From NCBI RefSeq assembly GCF_011777505.1, contig NZ_JAATJT010000002.1:620001-684000 (forward strand): DNA of 64,000 bases, written 5' to 3'. Positions 1-7,550 of this stretch are shown here, one piece after another; within the stretch, counting starts at the first letter, position 1; each line of letters begins with the position of its first letter. Source of the DNA: Gaetbulibacter sp. S0825 (lineage in GTDB: Bacteria; Bacteroidota; Bacteroidia; Flavobacteriales; Flavobacteriaceae). A program made the translations under genes and the position numbers. The notes beneath the pieces were generated by a model that made no database searches, was not told the DNA's origin, and saw only the letters and a program-made list of their open reading frames with translations.

Positions 1-1
1 T

Positions 2-367
2 GTATTGGGCATTTGTTTGGGTATGCAACTCATGTGTAAACACACTGAAGAGAGCGACACTAAAGGTTTAGGCATTTTTGATATCGAAGTGAGAAAGTTT
101 ACCAATGCTGTTAAAGTCCCTCAAATGGGCTGGAATACTATTTCAAATTTAAAATCTAGTTTGTTTAAAGATATTTTAGATGGTGAGTATATGTATTTGG
201 TGCATAGTTATTATGCAGAACAATGCAAAGAAGCCATTGCAACAACGCATTATGAAATTGATTATGCTACGGCATTGCAAAAAGACAACTTTTATGGTGT
301 GCAATTTCACCCAGAAAAAAGTAGTGTAGCAGGTGAACAATTATTAAAGAATTTTTTAGAGTTATGA
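2..367 (+). CDS. hisH: Imidazole glycerol phosphate synthase, glutamine amidotransferase subunit (3' part)
   Basis: HisH releases ammonia from glutamine and passes it to HisF, which makes imidazole glycerol phosphate and AICAR in histidine biosynthesis. The reading frame is open from the first base of the window, so the 5' end of the gene is missing. The nucleophile elbow GICLGMQ is visible at the start, with the catalytic Cys at bases 14-16, and the His/Glu part of the triad is in VQFHPEKS near the end. Only the last third or so of a usual 200-residue protein precedes the Cys motif and is lost. Its stop codon overlaps the ATG of the next gene. HisA, HisF and HisIE follow on the same strand, which supports the call. 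Confidence 0.96.
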   Translation, partial: VLGICLGMQLMCKHTEESDTKGLGIFDIEVRKFTNAVKVPQMGWNTISNLKSSLFKDILDGEYMYLVHSYYAEQCKEAIATTHYEIDYATALQKDNFYGVQFHPEKSSVAGEQLLKNFLEL

Positions 368-801
368 AGTTAGAAAATAATTGGAAATACAAAAGCTTAG
401 AAAGCCTTGAAAAGCGTAATTGGGATTTTTTAAGTAATGAAGAAAGTTATCTTTTGACGACTTGCTATAAATTGACAAAGAAACCTGTAGGAGATTTTGA
501 TGTTGAAGATTTGAGAATTATGATAGGTCAAAGTATAGGTCTTGATTTTCTAATCCCATTAGCAATTGAAGTTTTAGACAATGACATATTAGCTGAAGGA
601 CATTTTTACGAAGGAGATTTATTAAAAAGTGTTTTGACATCCGATATTAAATATTGGAAAAGAGAAAAATCAAATTGGGAAATATTTTGCAAACTTATGG
701 AGAATAATTTAAGAAAACTAAATGATTTTGATACAACTAGAAGTATAAAGAAGGGCTGGTTTGACAGCTATTCAAACTTTAAAAAGATAAATAATAATTA
801 A
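364..801 (+). CDS. CdiI-like contact-dependent inhibition immunity protein inside the his operon
   Basis: A 145-residue soluble protein that matches, from memory of the family, the CdiI_2-type immunity proteins of contact-dependent growth inhibition. Family hallmarks seen are KSLESLE near the N terminus, [18 protein letters not shown], a [13 protein letters not shown] helix, then the acidic [14 protein letters not shown] block. Such proteins protect the cell from a specific toxin domain delivered by a neighbour. No toxin gene is next to it: it sits between hisH and hisA, its ATG overlaps the hisH stop, and its own stop overlaps the ATG at 801. It would therefore be co-transcribed with the histidine genes. 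It is an orphan immunity gene or a homologue with another role; the family call is fairly sure, the role is inferred. Confidence 0.75.
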   Translation: MKLENNWKYKSLESLEKRNWDFLSNEESYLLTTCYKLTKKPVGDFDVEDLRIMIGQSIGLDFLIPLAIEVLDNDILAEGHFYEGDLLKSVLTSDIKYWKREKSNWEIFCKLMENNLRKLNDFDTTRSIKKGWFDSYSNFKKINNN

Positions 802-830
802 TGAGATTACGGCCTTCGCAGGAAATAAAT
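801..830 (+). repeat. Short repeat-like scar in front of hisA
   Basis: The 30 bases between the immunity gene stop and the usual HisA start contain GAGATTACGGCCTTCGCAGG, which is more GC-rich than its surroundings. It resembles the small intergenic repeats common in flavobacterial genomes (a GAGATTnC..TTCGnnnCTCGnnATGAC theme, known from memory). It carries an ATG at 801 in frame with hisA, overlapping the previous stop, so it could add a ten-residue extension to HisA. The repeat identity is an inference from a single degenerate copy. Confidence 0.3.
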
Positions 831-1559
831 ATGAGAATAATCCCAGCAATAGACATCATAGAAGGAAAATGTGTAAGACTCACTAAAGGTGATTATAACA
901 CAAAAAAAATATATAATGAAAATCCTTTAGAAGTTGCAAAACTATTTGAAGATTCAGGAATTGAGTTTTTGCATGTGGTTGACTTAGATGGTGCTAAAGC
1001 AAGCCATATAGTTAATTATAAAGTACTCGAACAAATTGCCACTAAAACCAATCTTAAGATTGATTTTGGAGGTGGACTTAAGTCTAATGAAGACTTGAAA
1101 ATCGCTTTTGAATCTGGTGCTAATCAAATTACAGGAGGCAGTATTGCTGTTAAGAACCCTGCTATTTTTGAATCTTGGATTAGTACTTATGGTTCAAATA
1201 AAATAATTCTTGGTGCAGACTGCAATAACGAAAAAATTGCAGTTGCTGGATGGCAAGAAGAAAGCGAACTTGATGTCATTCCATTCATAAAGGAATATCA
1301 ATCTAAAGATATTCAATATGTGATTTGTACTGACATTTCAAAAGATGGTATGCTTGAGGGACCATCATTTGATTTGTACAAACGTATTTTGTCAGAAACT
1401 AATCAAAGCCTCAAACTCATAGCGTCAGGTGGAATTTCAACTTTCGAAGAACTCCCAAAACTCAAAGAGCTAGGGTGTGGAGGCGTTATTATTGGTAAAG
1501 CTATTTATGAAAATAGAATCAGTTTAAAACAGTTAGAACAATTTATACTAAACAATTAA
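831..1559 (+). CDS. hisA: Phosphoribosylformimino-5-aminoimidazole carboxamide ribotide isomerase
   Basis: HisA isomerises ProFAR to PRFAR, the substrate of HisHF. It is a (beta/alpha)8 barrel with internal two-fold repeat. The catalytic Asp motif [14 protein letters not shown] is at the N terminus, the second half carries GADCNN, and phosphate-binding glycines appear in DFGGGLKS and ASGGIS. The start at 831 is chosen because HisA proteins begin MRIIPAIDI. An in-frame ATG at 801 overlapping the preceding stop would add ten unusual residues. It is one base away from hisF and clearly in the same operon. Confidence 0.96.
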   Translation: MRIIPAIDIIEGKCVRLTKGDYNTKKIYNENPLEVAKLFEDSGIEFLHVVDLDGAKASHIVNYKVLEQIATKTNLKIDFGGGLKSNEDLKIAFESGANQITGGSIAVKNPAIFESWISTYGSNKIILGADCNNEKIAVAGWQEESELDVIPFIKEYQSKDIQYVICTDISKDGMLEGPSFDLYKRILSETNQSLKLIASGGISTFEELPKLKELGCGGVIIGKAIYENRISLKQLEQFILNN

Positions 1560-1560
1560 A

Positions 1561-2316
1561 ATGCTAGCAAAACGAATCATACCATGTTTAGATATAAAAA
1601 ACGGAAGAACCGTTAAAGGTGTCAATTTTGTAAATCTTATTGATGCAGGTGACCCTGTTGAATTAGCTAAACAATATGCTATAGAAGGTGCAGACGAACT
1701 TGTGTTTCTAGACATCTCAGCGACACTTGAAGGAAGAGCAACAACTTTAGAAATGGTTTTGCGAGTTGCTGAGCAGGTAAATATTCCTTTTACAGTTGGT
1801 GGTGGTATTTCATCTGTTGAAGATGTTGATGCATTATTAAAACATGGAGCAGACAAAATATCGATTAACTCGTCAGCAGTTAAAAATCCTGATTTAATTA
1901 ATGAGCTATCCAATAAATTTGGATCTCAGTGTATTGTTGTAGCTATTGATGCAAAGCAAATTGATAATGATTGGATTGTGCATTTAGCAGGAGGGACTAT
2001 TCCTACTGAAATTCGATTATTTGATTGGGCGAAAGAGGTTGAAAAACGTGGTGCAGGAGAGATTCTATTTACATCCATGAATCATGATGGCACCAAAAAT
2101 GGATTTGCTAATGAAGCCTTGGCTAAGTTATCAAACATAGTTAACATCCCAATTATTGCCTCTGGAGGCGCAGGAACGAAACAACATTTTGTAGATACTT
2201 TTATTGAGGGAAAAGCAGATGCAGCTTTAGCAGCTAGCGTGTTTCACTTTGGCGAAATCCCAATTAAAGTACTAAAAGAAGAATTAAGAAATAATAATAT
2301 AGAAGTAAGAATATAA
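1561..2316 (+). CDS. hisF: Imidazole glycerol phosphate synthase, cyclase subunit
   Basis: HisF uses ammonia from HisH to convert PRFAR into imidazole glycerol phosphate and AICAR in the cytoplasm. The 251-residue length is normal. The first catalytic Asp lies in [18 protein letters not shown] and the second in VVAIDAKQ; phosphate loops are TVGGGISS and IASGGAGT. It starts one base after the hisA stop, and its own stop overlaps the hisIE start, so translation of the operon is probably coupled. Confidence 0.97.
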   Translation: MLAKRIIPCLDIKNGRTVKGVNFVNLIDAGDPVELAKQYAIEGADELVFLDISATLEGRATTLEMVLRVAEQVNIPFTVGGGISSVEDVDALLKHGADKISINSSAVKNPDLINELSNKFGSQCIVVAIDAKQIDNDWIVHLAGGTIPTEIRLFDWAKEVEKRGAGEILFTSMNHDGTKNGFANEALAKLSNIVNIPIIASGGAGTKQHFVDTFIEGKADAALAASVFHFGEIPIKVLKEELRNNNIEVRI

Positions 2317-2912
2317 TGGAAGTAAAATACAATTCAGAAGGACTCATTCCAGCAATCATCCAAGATGCACAAACTAAAAATGTGCTGATGCTTGGTTATA
2401 TGAATGTTGAAGCATTAGAGCAAACAATAGATTCAAAAAGAGTCACTTTTTTCAGTAGAAGCAAGCAACGATTATGGATGAAAGGTGAAGAAAGTGGTAA
2501 TGTTTTAGATCTTATATCCATAAAAAACGACTGTGACAATGATACACTTTTAATTGAAGTTAATCCTCAAGGGCCTACGTGCCATAAGGGAACAGATACA
2601 TGTTGGAATCAAACAAACAAGCAAAACTTTGAGTTCATCTCTAAACTAGAAAACACGATTGAAGACCGAATAAAGAATGTAGATTCTAAAAAATCATATG
2701 TGGCTTCGTTATTTGAGAAAGGAATTAATAAAGTGGCCCAAAAAGTAGGAGAGGAGGCCGTTGAAGTGGTTATTGAAGCCAAAGATAATAATGATAATTT
2801 ATTTTTAAATGAAAGCGCCGATTTACTGTTTCATTATTTATTGCTCTTACAAGCCAAAGGATTTAAGCTAAAAGATATAGTGAAAGTTCTTGAAGAAAGG
2901 CACAAAAGTTAA
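2316..2912 (+). CDS. hisIE: Bifunctional phosphoribosyl-AMP cyclohydrolase / phosphoribosyl-ATP pyrophosphatase
   Basis: This fused enzyme carries out the second and third steps of histidine biosynthesis. The N-terminal HisI domain (about residues 1-105) has the metal motifs NDCDND and GPTCHKGTDTCW. The C-terminal HisE domain (about 110-198) has the VGEEAVEVVIEAK helix and an ESADLLFHYLLLL helix with the acidic pyrophosphohydrolase residues. The fused form is the usual arrangement in Bacteroidota. It is the last gene of the operon; the next gene converges from the other strand. Confidence 0.96.
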   Translation: MEVKYNSEGLIPAIIQDAQTKNVLMLGYMNVEALEQTIDSKRVTFFSRSKQRLWMKGEESGNVLDLISIKNDCDNDTLLIEVNPQGPTCHKGTDTCWNQTNKQNFEFISKLENTIEDRIKNVDSKKSYVASLFEKGINKVAQKVGEEAVEVVIEAKDNNDNLFLNESADLLFHYLLLLQAKGFKLKDIVKVLEERHKS

Positions 2913-2927
2913 TCATATTTAAACACG

Positions 2928-3746
2928 CTATGCGTGCCACCAAACAAAAAATAGTTTTTCTATCTCACCAGAAGGGTGTTTTACCCAAACCATAGGTGAA
3001 AATTCACGCAAAAAATAGGTATTTAATTCATGCTTAAAAACATTAAAGTTAGCCCAGTTTACATTTGTGTGCGGTACTATTAGCCAATCTTTTTTTGTTG
3101 GTATGTAAAATTTGCAACTTGAAAACTGTTCTATTTCGTATTTATAGATGTAAAAACCGCTAATACAATTTTGATTTAAAGTTTCCAGTTGCATTTCTTT
3201 TTTTGCATATGGAACAAATAATTGAGCTTTAAAATACACTTGCTGTTCAATTTCTAATGCATTTAAATCAAGGGTTTTTAAATACGATTCGCATTCTTTA
3301 GAGTAGAGCAGTGGCAATTGTTTAAGCTTTAATTTATTAAGTTTTTCTACTAACGAGTCTTTACGATTCGGCCCAATAAGGTACTCTATTTCAGTATTTC
3401 CGATTGAAGCGTCATACAAATAGAATTTATAAATAACCTCTAGATGTATTGGCTTTTCATCTTTAATTAGTAAGCAATCTATTTCCCCTATTGTAATTTT
3501 ATCTTTTTTAATTTGGATGTTTTCTGCAAGCAATTGCATAGACTTTTCGTGTTGCAATTGAAACGACACAAAACGCTCAATATATTTCCCAAGGCGTAAT
3601 TTTGTGTCAATATGTACATTAATTGGTAGAGATTTTTGCTCAATGGTAAACTGATTCAACTCAAAAACATCATTATTCTCCCACAAACTCGGTGTTTGCA
3701 AGAATCCATCAAAATGTCGTTGAATTTGGTTTGTTGTTAGTGTCAT
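2928..3746 (-). CDS. DUF1853 family protein, possible PD-(D/E)XK fold
   Basis: A 272-residue protein with no signal peptide or membrane segment. The pattern LRLGKYIERFVSFQL, then GEIDCLL, then PIHLEVIYKFYL, then GPNRKDSLVEKLNKLKLKQLPLL matches the DUF1853 family as I know it. The order E..., G-E-x-D, (H/E)-x-E-V-x-x-K is what a PD-(D/E)XK nuclease-like core would show (Asp in GEIDCLL, Glu and Lys in HLEVIYKF). Actual nuclease activity is not established and is only inferred. It converges with hisIE, with 15 bases between the two stops, and diverges from the TruA-like gene. Confidence 0.75.
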   Translation of the reverse strand: MTLTTNQIQRHFDGFLQTPSLWENNDVFELNQFTIEQKSLPINVHIDTKLRLGKYIERFVSFQLQHEKSMQLLAENIQIKKDKITIGEIDCLLIKDEKPIHLEVIYKFYLYDASIGNTEIEYLIGPNRKDSLVEKLNKLKLKQLPLLYSKECESYLKTLDLNALEIEQQVYFKAQLFVPYAKKEMQLETLNQNCISGFYIYKYEIEQFSSCKFYIPTKKDWLIVPHTNVNWANFNVFKHELNTYFLREFSPMVWVKHPSGEIEKLFFVWWHA

Positions 3747-3819
3747 TCTTAAACCGAAAATACGAATCTATTTCCTAATTCTTTTGTACATTGAAATTTT
3801 AAAAACACAGTTTTTTCGA

Positions 3820-4605
3820 ATGTTTATTAAGAAGTATTTCTATCTCATAAAATTCCAGTATTTGGGCTATCGATTTCATGGTTGGCAAAAGCAACCTAAA
3901 GTGAAAACTATTCATTTAATGATTGATAGAACTTTTAAGTACATTCTTGAAAATAAATACTTTAAGACACTTGCAGCAGGACGTACAGATGCTATGGTGT
4001 CGGCAAATGAAGCTGCTTTTGAGTTGTTTCTGCATCATAAAATTAGTGATGAATTCGCTTTTCTAGAATTATTCAACCACAATTTACCCCAAGACATTAG
4101 AGCTTTATCGATACAACAAGTCAATGAAGATTTTAATATTATTCAAAGTTCAAAAACAAAGGAGTATATATACTTATTCACTTATGGTGAAAAATGCCAT
4201 CCATTTTGTGCTTCCATAATGACAACCATTTTAGATGATTTAAATATAGAACTCATGAAAAGAGGTGCAACATTATTTCAAGGCAAGCATAATTTTAAAA
4301 CCTACTGTTATAAGCCAACAAATGATGGTGTTTACAGTAGAACCATTGATACTTGCGAGCTCACAGAAAATACATTATATACTGCAAATTTTTTTCCCAA
4401 GAAAACATATACTTTAAGAGTTGCAGGTAAAGGTTTTGGAAGAAATCAAATACGGTTAATGATGGGTGCGCTCATAAAATTGGGTAGAGGTGAAATAACT
4501 TTAGACTATATTAAAAACAGCTTATTGGCTGAAAGTTCTGAAGTTATGGATTATATCGCTCCAGCTTCAGGGTTAATACTTAATAAAATCAAATTTGAAG
4601 AGTAG
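3820..4605 (+). CDS. TruA-family tRNA pseudouridine synthase paralogue
   Basis: TruA enzymes make pseudouridine at positions 38-40 of the tRNA anticodon stem. The family core is clear: an early FQYLGYRFHGWQKQP strand-loop, the catalytic Asp in AAGRTDAMVSANEAAF (residue 57 from this start), FQGKHNFKTYC in the middle and GKGFGRNQIRLMMGALIKLGRGE near the end. The catalytic loop differs from the canonical GRTDxGVHA: Gly and His after the Asp are Met and Ser. This is probably a Bacteroidota paralogue beside a canonical truA elsewhere. The ATG at 3820 is preferred over a TTG at 3784, because the conserved region begins only some ten residues after it. Confidence 0.85.
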   Translation: MFIKKYFYLIKFQYLGYRFHGWQKQPKVKTIHLMIDRTFKYILENKYFKTLAAGRTDAMVSANEAAFELFLHHKISDEFAFLELFNHNLPQDIRALSIQQVNEDFNIIQSSKTKEYIYLFTYGEKCHPFCASIMTTILDDLNIELMKRGATLFQGKHNFKTYCYKPTNDGVYSRTIDTCELTENTLYTANFFPKKTYTLRVAGKGFGRNQIRLMMGALIKLGRGEITLDYIKNSLLAESSEVMDYIAPASGLILNKIKFEE

Positions 4606-4639
4606 TTTACTTTTTGTATTTTGAACAAAATATTTTAAA

Positions 4640-5317
4640 ATGAACGAAACAATTCCAAGAGAAGTCTTTTCTTTTTTTAAACGATTAGATAAAAATAATA
4701 ATCGCGATTGGTTTAATGATAATAAACCTGAATTTAAAGAACTAGAAAAGGAAGTAAAGCAATTTTACAATCAATTAAATGAAAGGTTAAACGTTCATGA
4801 CGAAATTGATAAACTAAAAATTTTCAGAATTTATAGAGACGTTCGTTTTTCAAAAGATAAAACACCTTATAAAACGCATTTTGGTGGTAGTTTTCACAGG
4901 AAAAAACCAGAGCTAAGAGGTGGTTATTATTTACATATTCAACCAAATGATGAAAGTTTTATAGCTACAGGTTTCTGGGAACCACATAAGGATGATTTAT
5001 TCAGAATAAGAAAAGAATTTGAGATGGATGCCTCAGAAATGAGGGCTATCATGAGTGATAAGAAGTTTAAATCAGTCTGGGGAGATTTAGTTGGCGACGA
5101 GTTAAAAACGGCGCCTAAGGGTTTTGATAAAGAACATGAGAATATTGACCTAATAAGAAAGAAAATGTACATTTTTACTAGAAAATTCACCGATAAAGAG
5201 GTTGCTTCTCAAGAGTTTTTAGATATAGTTGACGAATCGTTTAAGTCCATAAGGCCTTTCTTTAATTATATGAGTGATGTACTTACAACCAACCTTAATG
5301 GGGAATCATTGATTTAA
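4640..5317 (+). CDS. DUF2461 family protein
   Basis: A 225-residue cytosolic protein with the markers of DUF2461 (TIGR02453): NNRDWFNDNKPEFKELEKEV at the start, the central RIYRDVRFSKDKTPYKTHFG block and GGYYLHIQPNDESFIATGFW. The biochemical function of the family is not known to me. It lies 34 bases after the TruA-like gene on the same strand, so they may be co-transcribed. Its stop overlaps the stop of the convergent gene at 5314. Confidence 0.88.
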   Translation: MNETIPREVFSFFKRLDKNNNRDWFNDNKPEFKELEKEVKQFYNQLNERLNVHDEIDKLKIFRIYRDVRFSKDKTPYKTHFGGSFHRKKPELRGGYYLHIQPNDESFIATGFWEPHKDDLFRIRKEFEMDASEMRAIMSDKKFKSVWGDLVGDELKTAPKGFDKEHENIDLIRKKMYIFTRKFTDKEVASQEFLDIVDESFKSIRPFFNYMSDVLTTNLNGESLI

Positions 5318-5730
5318 ACGGCAGTTAGTGTTGTTGTATCAGATATTGCTTGTACATTATCAATTAAGCGCTCTTTAACTATATTCATCATACGCTTATT
5401 TAAAGCCGATGAGTTTTGAATATATAGTTTGTATTCCTCGATAGTAAACATTCCAATTATTATCCCTTTAAGACTATTACGGAATTTCATATCCTTATGT
5501 ATAGTATTCCCAATATAATCAATGCGTTTGTCAACAGATAAGTCGTAAAAAACATTCTTATGTTTAGCAACATAGTTCTTAAAAACTTCAATAAACAAAT
5601 CGTTTTGAAGTTTTATAATTGGACGCAATACTAAGTTTTGAAAACGCTCATCGGTAGACATGCCATCGTTTATTGTGGTAGTCATAAATTCGGGACGAAT
5701 GCGTTTTAGGTCAAGGTCTCTATTAATCAT
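5314..5730 (-). CDS. Conserved small protein of unknown function
   Basis: A 138-residue, charged, predicted mostly helical soluble protein that I do not recognise. It has no signal peptide, no membrane segment and no catalytic motif that I can name. Middle residues RIDYIGNTIHKDMKFRNSLKG and a helical C-terminal half (IEEYKLYIQNSSALNKRMMNIVKERLIDNVQ) look like a folded domain, and the codon use resembles neighbouring genes. It overlaps the DUF2461 stop by four bases in convergent orientation. Confidence 0.7.
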   Translation of the reverse strand: MINRDLDLKRIRPEFMTTTINDGMSTDERFQNLVLRPIIKLQNDLFIEVFKNYVAKHKNVFYDLSVDKRIDYIGNTIHKDMKFRNSLKGIIIGMFTIEEYKLYIQNSSALNKRMMNIVKERLIDNVQAISDTTTLTAV

Positions 5731-5839
5731 AAGGCAAAGATTTTGATTAAAAATAGTAAACTACTAGTTTCAATTTAATGATACTACTTTTCATTGTTAA
5801 CCATGTTATTAACATTTAAAAATTAAGACATTGATTTCT

Positions 5840-5847
5840 TATATTTG
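5840..5847 (+). promoter_or_regulatory. Bacteroidota -7 promoter box for the DUF72 gene
   Basis: TATATTTG matches the TAnnTTTG consensus of Bacteroidota sigma-A promoters and lies 14 bases before the DUF72 start codon. No good -33 TTG was found at the expected spacing. Confidence 0.45.
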
Positions 5848-5861
5848 AAAAAACTAAGAAT

Positions 5862-6755
5862 ATGAAATTTGGAAGTGTAGATAATCCTGGAAATATAGAT
5901 TTTACTTTACCTCCAGACCATCCAGATACAAAAAGAGTCTTGAACTCATTAAAAAGTAAATCTGAATTTAACTTGTTTGTTGGTTGTGCTAAATGGAACA
6001 GAGCAGATTTAAAAGGGTTTTATCCTAGAGGTACAAAAGATGAATTAGAGTATTACTCAACCCAATTTAATTCCATTGAGTTAAATGCTACTTTTTATAG
6101 AATTTTTCCACCCGAGACCTTTGCCAAATGGTATAGCAAAACAACTGATGGATTTAAGTTTTTTCCAAAACTCAATCAAGAAATAAGTCATTGGAAACGA
6201 TTAACCGATGAAGCAAAACCAGTAGTAGAAAACTATTTATACAATGCATCCAACCTTAAAGAAAAGCTTGGAACCATTTTCTTGCAAATGCATAATAATT
6301 TTGTTCCAAAAGACTTTGAAAGAGTCGTAAATTTTGTGGAGAACTGGCCAAAAGAAATTCCTTTAGCTATTGAGTTTAGGCACACCAATTGGTATAACGA
6401 CAAAGCAGTAGCCGAAGATTTATATCAACTTTTAGAAGAAAATAATATTTCCAATGTAATAGTAGATACAGCTGGACGACGTGATTTAATGCACATGCGC
6501 CTAACAAATGACAACGCCTTTATTCGCTATGTTGGCGCAAATCACCAAAGTGATTATGACAGATTAGATGATTGGGTTGAACGCATTGCAACTTGGAAGG
6601 AGCAAGGAGTTGGTGAAGTTGACTTTTTTGTGCATCAAAATATTGAAAAGGCATCACCATTACTGTCTGCGCACTTCATTAAGAATGCAAATAAAACTTT
6701 AGGAACAAATCTTACTGTCCCTAGAATGGGAAAAGATACAGATACATTGTTTTAG
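5862..6755 (+). CDS. DUF72 (YecE-like) TIM-barrel protein
   Basis: A 297-residue protein of the DUF72 family, which folds as a TIM barrel and has no firmly known reaction. Family motifs seen are FVGCAKWNRADLKGFYPRG, the YYSTQFNSIELNATFYR strand, KWYSKTTDGFKFFPKLNQEISH, LAIEFRHTNWYND and the final HQNIEKASPLL region. It is a single gene with its own promoter box and converges with the dioxygenase gene, with one base between the stops. Divergent N-terminal residues before FVGCAKW are longer than in YecE. Confidence 0.88.
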   Translation: MKFGSVDNPGNIDFTLPPDHPDTKRVLNSLKSKSEFNLFVGCAKWNRADLKGFYPRGTKDELEYYSTQFNSIELNATFYRIFPPETFAKWYSKTTDGFKFFPKLNQEISHWKRLTDEAKPVVENYLYNASNLKEKLGTIFLQMHNNFVPKDFERVVNFVENWPKEIPLAIEFRHTNWYNDKAVAEDLYQLLEENNISNVIVDTAGRRDLMHMRLTNDNAFIRYVGANHQSDYDRLDDWVERIATWKEQGVGEVDFFVHQNIEKASPLLSAHFIKNANKTLGTNLTVPRMGKDTDTLF

Positions 6756-6756
6756 A

Positions 6757-7374
6757 TTAGTAATTAGGTATGTTTAAACCTAAAACAATGTCTCGCTTTG
6801 CAACTTGAAGATTACCGTCTTTTACAAGTAAAATAACTCCTGAGCCACCTCGTGGGAGTTTTCTGTTTAGAATATTTTTAGTGATATGCGGATCATCTTG
6901 AAAGTAAAAATCTTCAATATAATACTCATTCTTATCAGGTTCTTTTACAGTAATATGAATATGTTGCGGAGCTGTTGAATTTGGGTAAGACGCTGGTCTA
7001 GACGTATAGAACTCGTAGGCTCCAGAAGCATCAGTTTTCATCCAGCCACGTAAATAACCATGTCGCTTTTCCCAGCCTTTGGAATTTGCTTTCGATGGGT
7101 ATATACCTTTATCATCAGTTTGATACACATATAGTATTACATCACTTGCAGGTGTTTTTCCATCAACTTTATAAACTGTACCACTAATCTTAATAGGGTT
7201 TGGTAATACGTTAAATTTCGGTAACGTATCTACAACCTTTAATACTTTATCGCCATATTCGTAAATAGCTTCGCAACCCTGACAAGGACCACCAACGATT
7301 TTATTTCGGTTTTGCGATTCACCATTGCAAGTATAGAACAATGAAAGAATCGTTATAAAAAATAGTTGTCTCAT
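6757..7374 (-). CDS. Exported intradiol ring-cleavage dioxygenase-like protein
   Basis: A 205-residue protein with an N-terminal signal sequence ending near a Cys (LFYTC), so it may be a lipoprotein. The body matches the intradiol dioxygenase fold: GGPCQGCEAIYEY, ISGTVYKVDGKTPASDVILYVYQTD, then DKGIYP, HGYLRGWMKTDASGAYEF and PQHIHITVKEP. The Tyr in GIYP and HGYLRGW and the two His of QHIHI fit the Fe(III) ligands known for this fold. Members exported from the cell have uncertain substrates, so catechol or protocatechuate cleavage should not be assumed. A weak TATCTTTA box precedes the gene on its own strand. Confidence 0.85.
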   Translation of the reverse strand: MRQLFFITILSLFYTCNGESQNRNKIVGGPCQGCEAIYEYGDKVLKVVDTLPKFNVLPNPIKISGTVYKVDGKTPASDVILYVYQTDDKGIYPSKANSKGWEKRHGYLRGWMKTDASGAYEFYTSRPASYPNSTAPQHIHITVKEPDKNEYYIEDFYFQDDPHITKNILNRKLPRGGSGVILLVKDGNLQVAKRDIVLGLNIPNY

Positions 7375-7514
7375 AATAATTGGAATTTAATTAAAGATAC
7401 ATTTATATTGCTGTGAATCAGAGTGTTTAAGAAAAGTTTAAACTAACATTAACAACTTTTTAAATTTTCAGTAGGATTTTAAAATTCTAACCCATCAAAA
7501 ACTAATCGAATCCT

Positions 7515-7522
7515 TATCTTTG
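7515..7522 (+). promoter_or_regulatory. Bacteroidota -7 promoter box for ftcD
   Basis: TATCTTTG matches TAnnTTTG exactly, 28 bases before the ATG of the formimidoyltransferase gene. A clear -33 TTG is absent. Confidence 0.45.
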
Positions 7523-7550
7523 AAATTAAACAAATACGAATCTATTTATC

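Noticed and set aside
1548-1913. 121-codon frame opposite hisF
   Set aside because: Antisense shadow of hisF with no motif or start context.
2924-2936. Small hairpin CACGC-TAT-GCGTG at the hisIE/DUF1853 junction
   Set aside because: Only five base pairs, overlaps the DUF1853 stop and has no T run; too weak for a terminator call.
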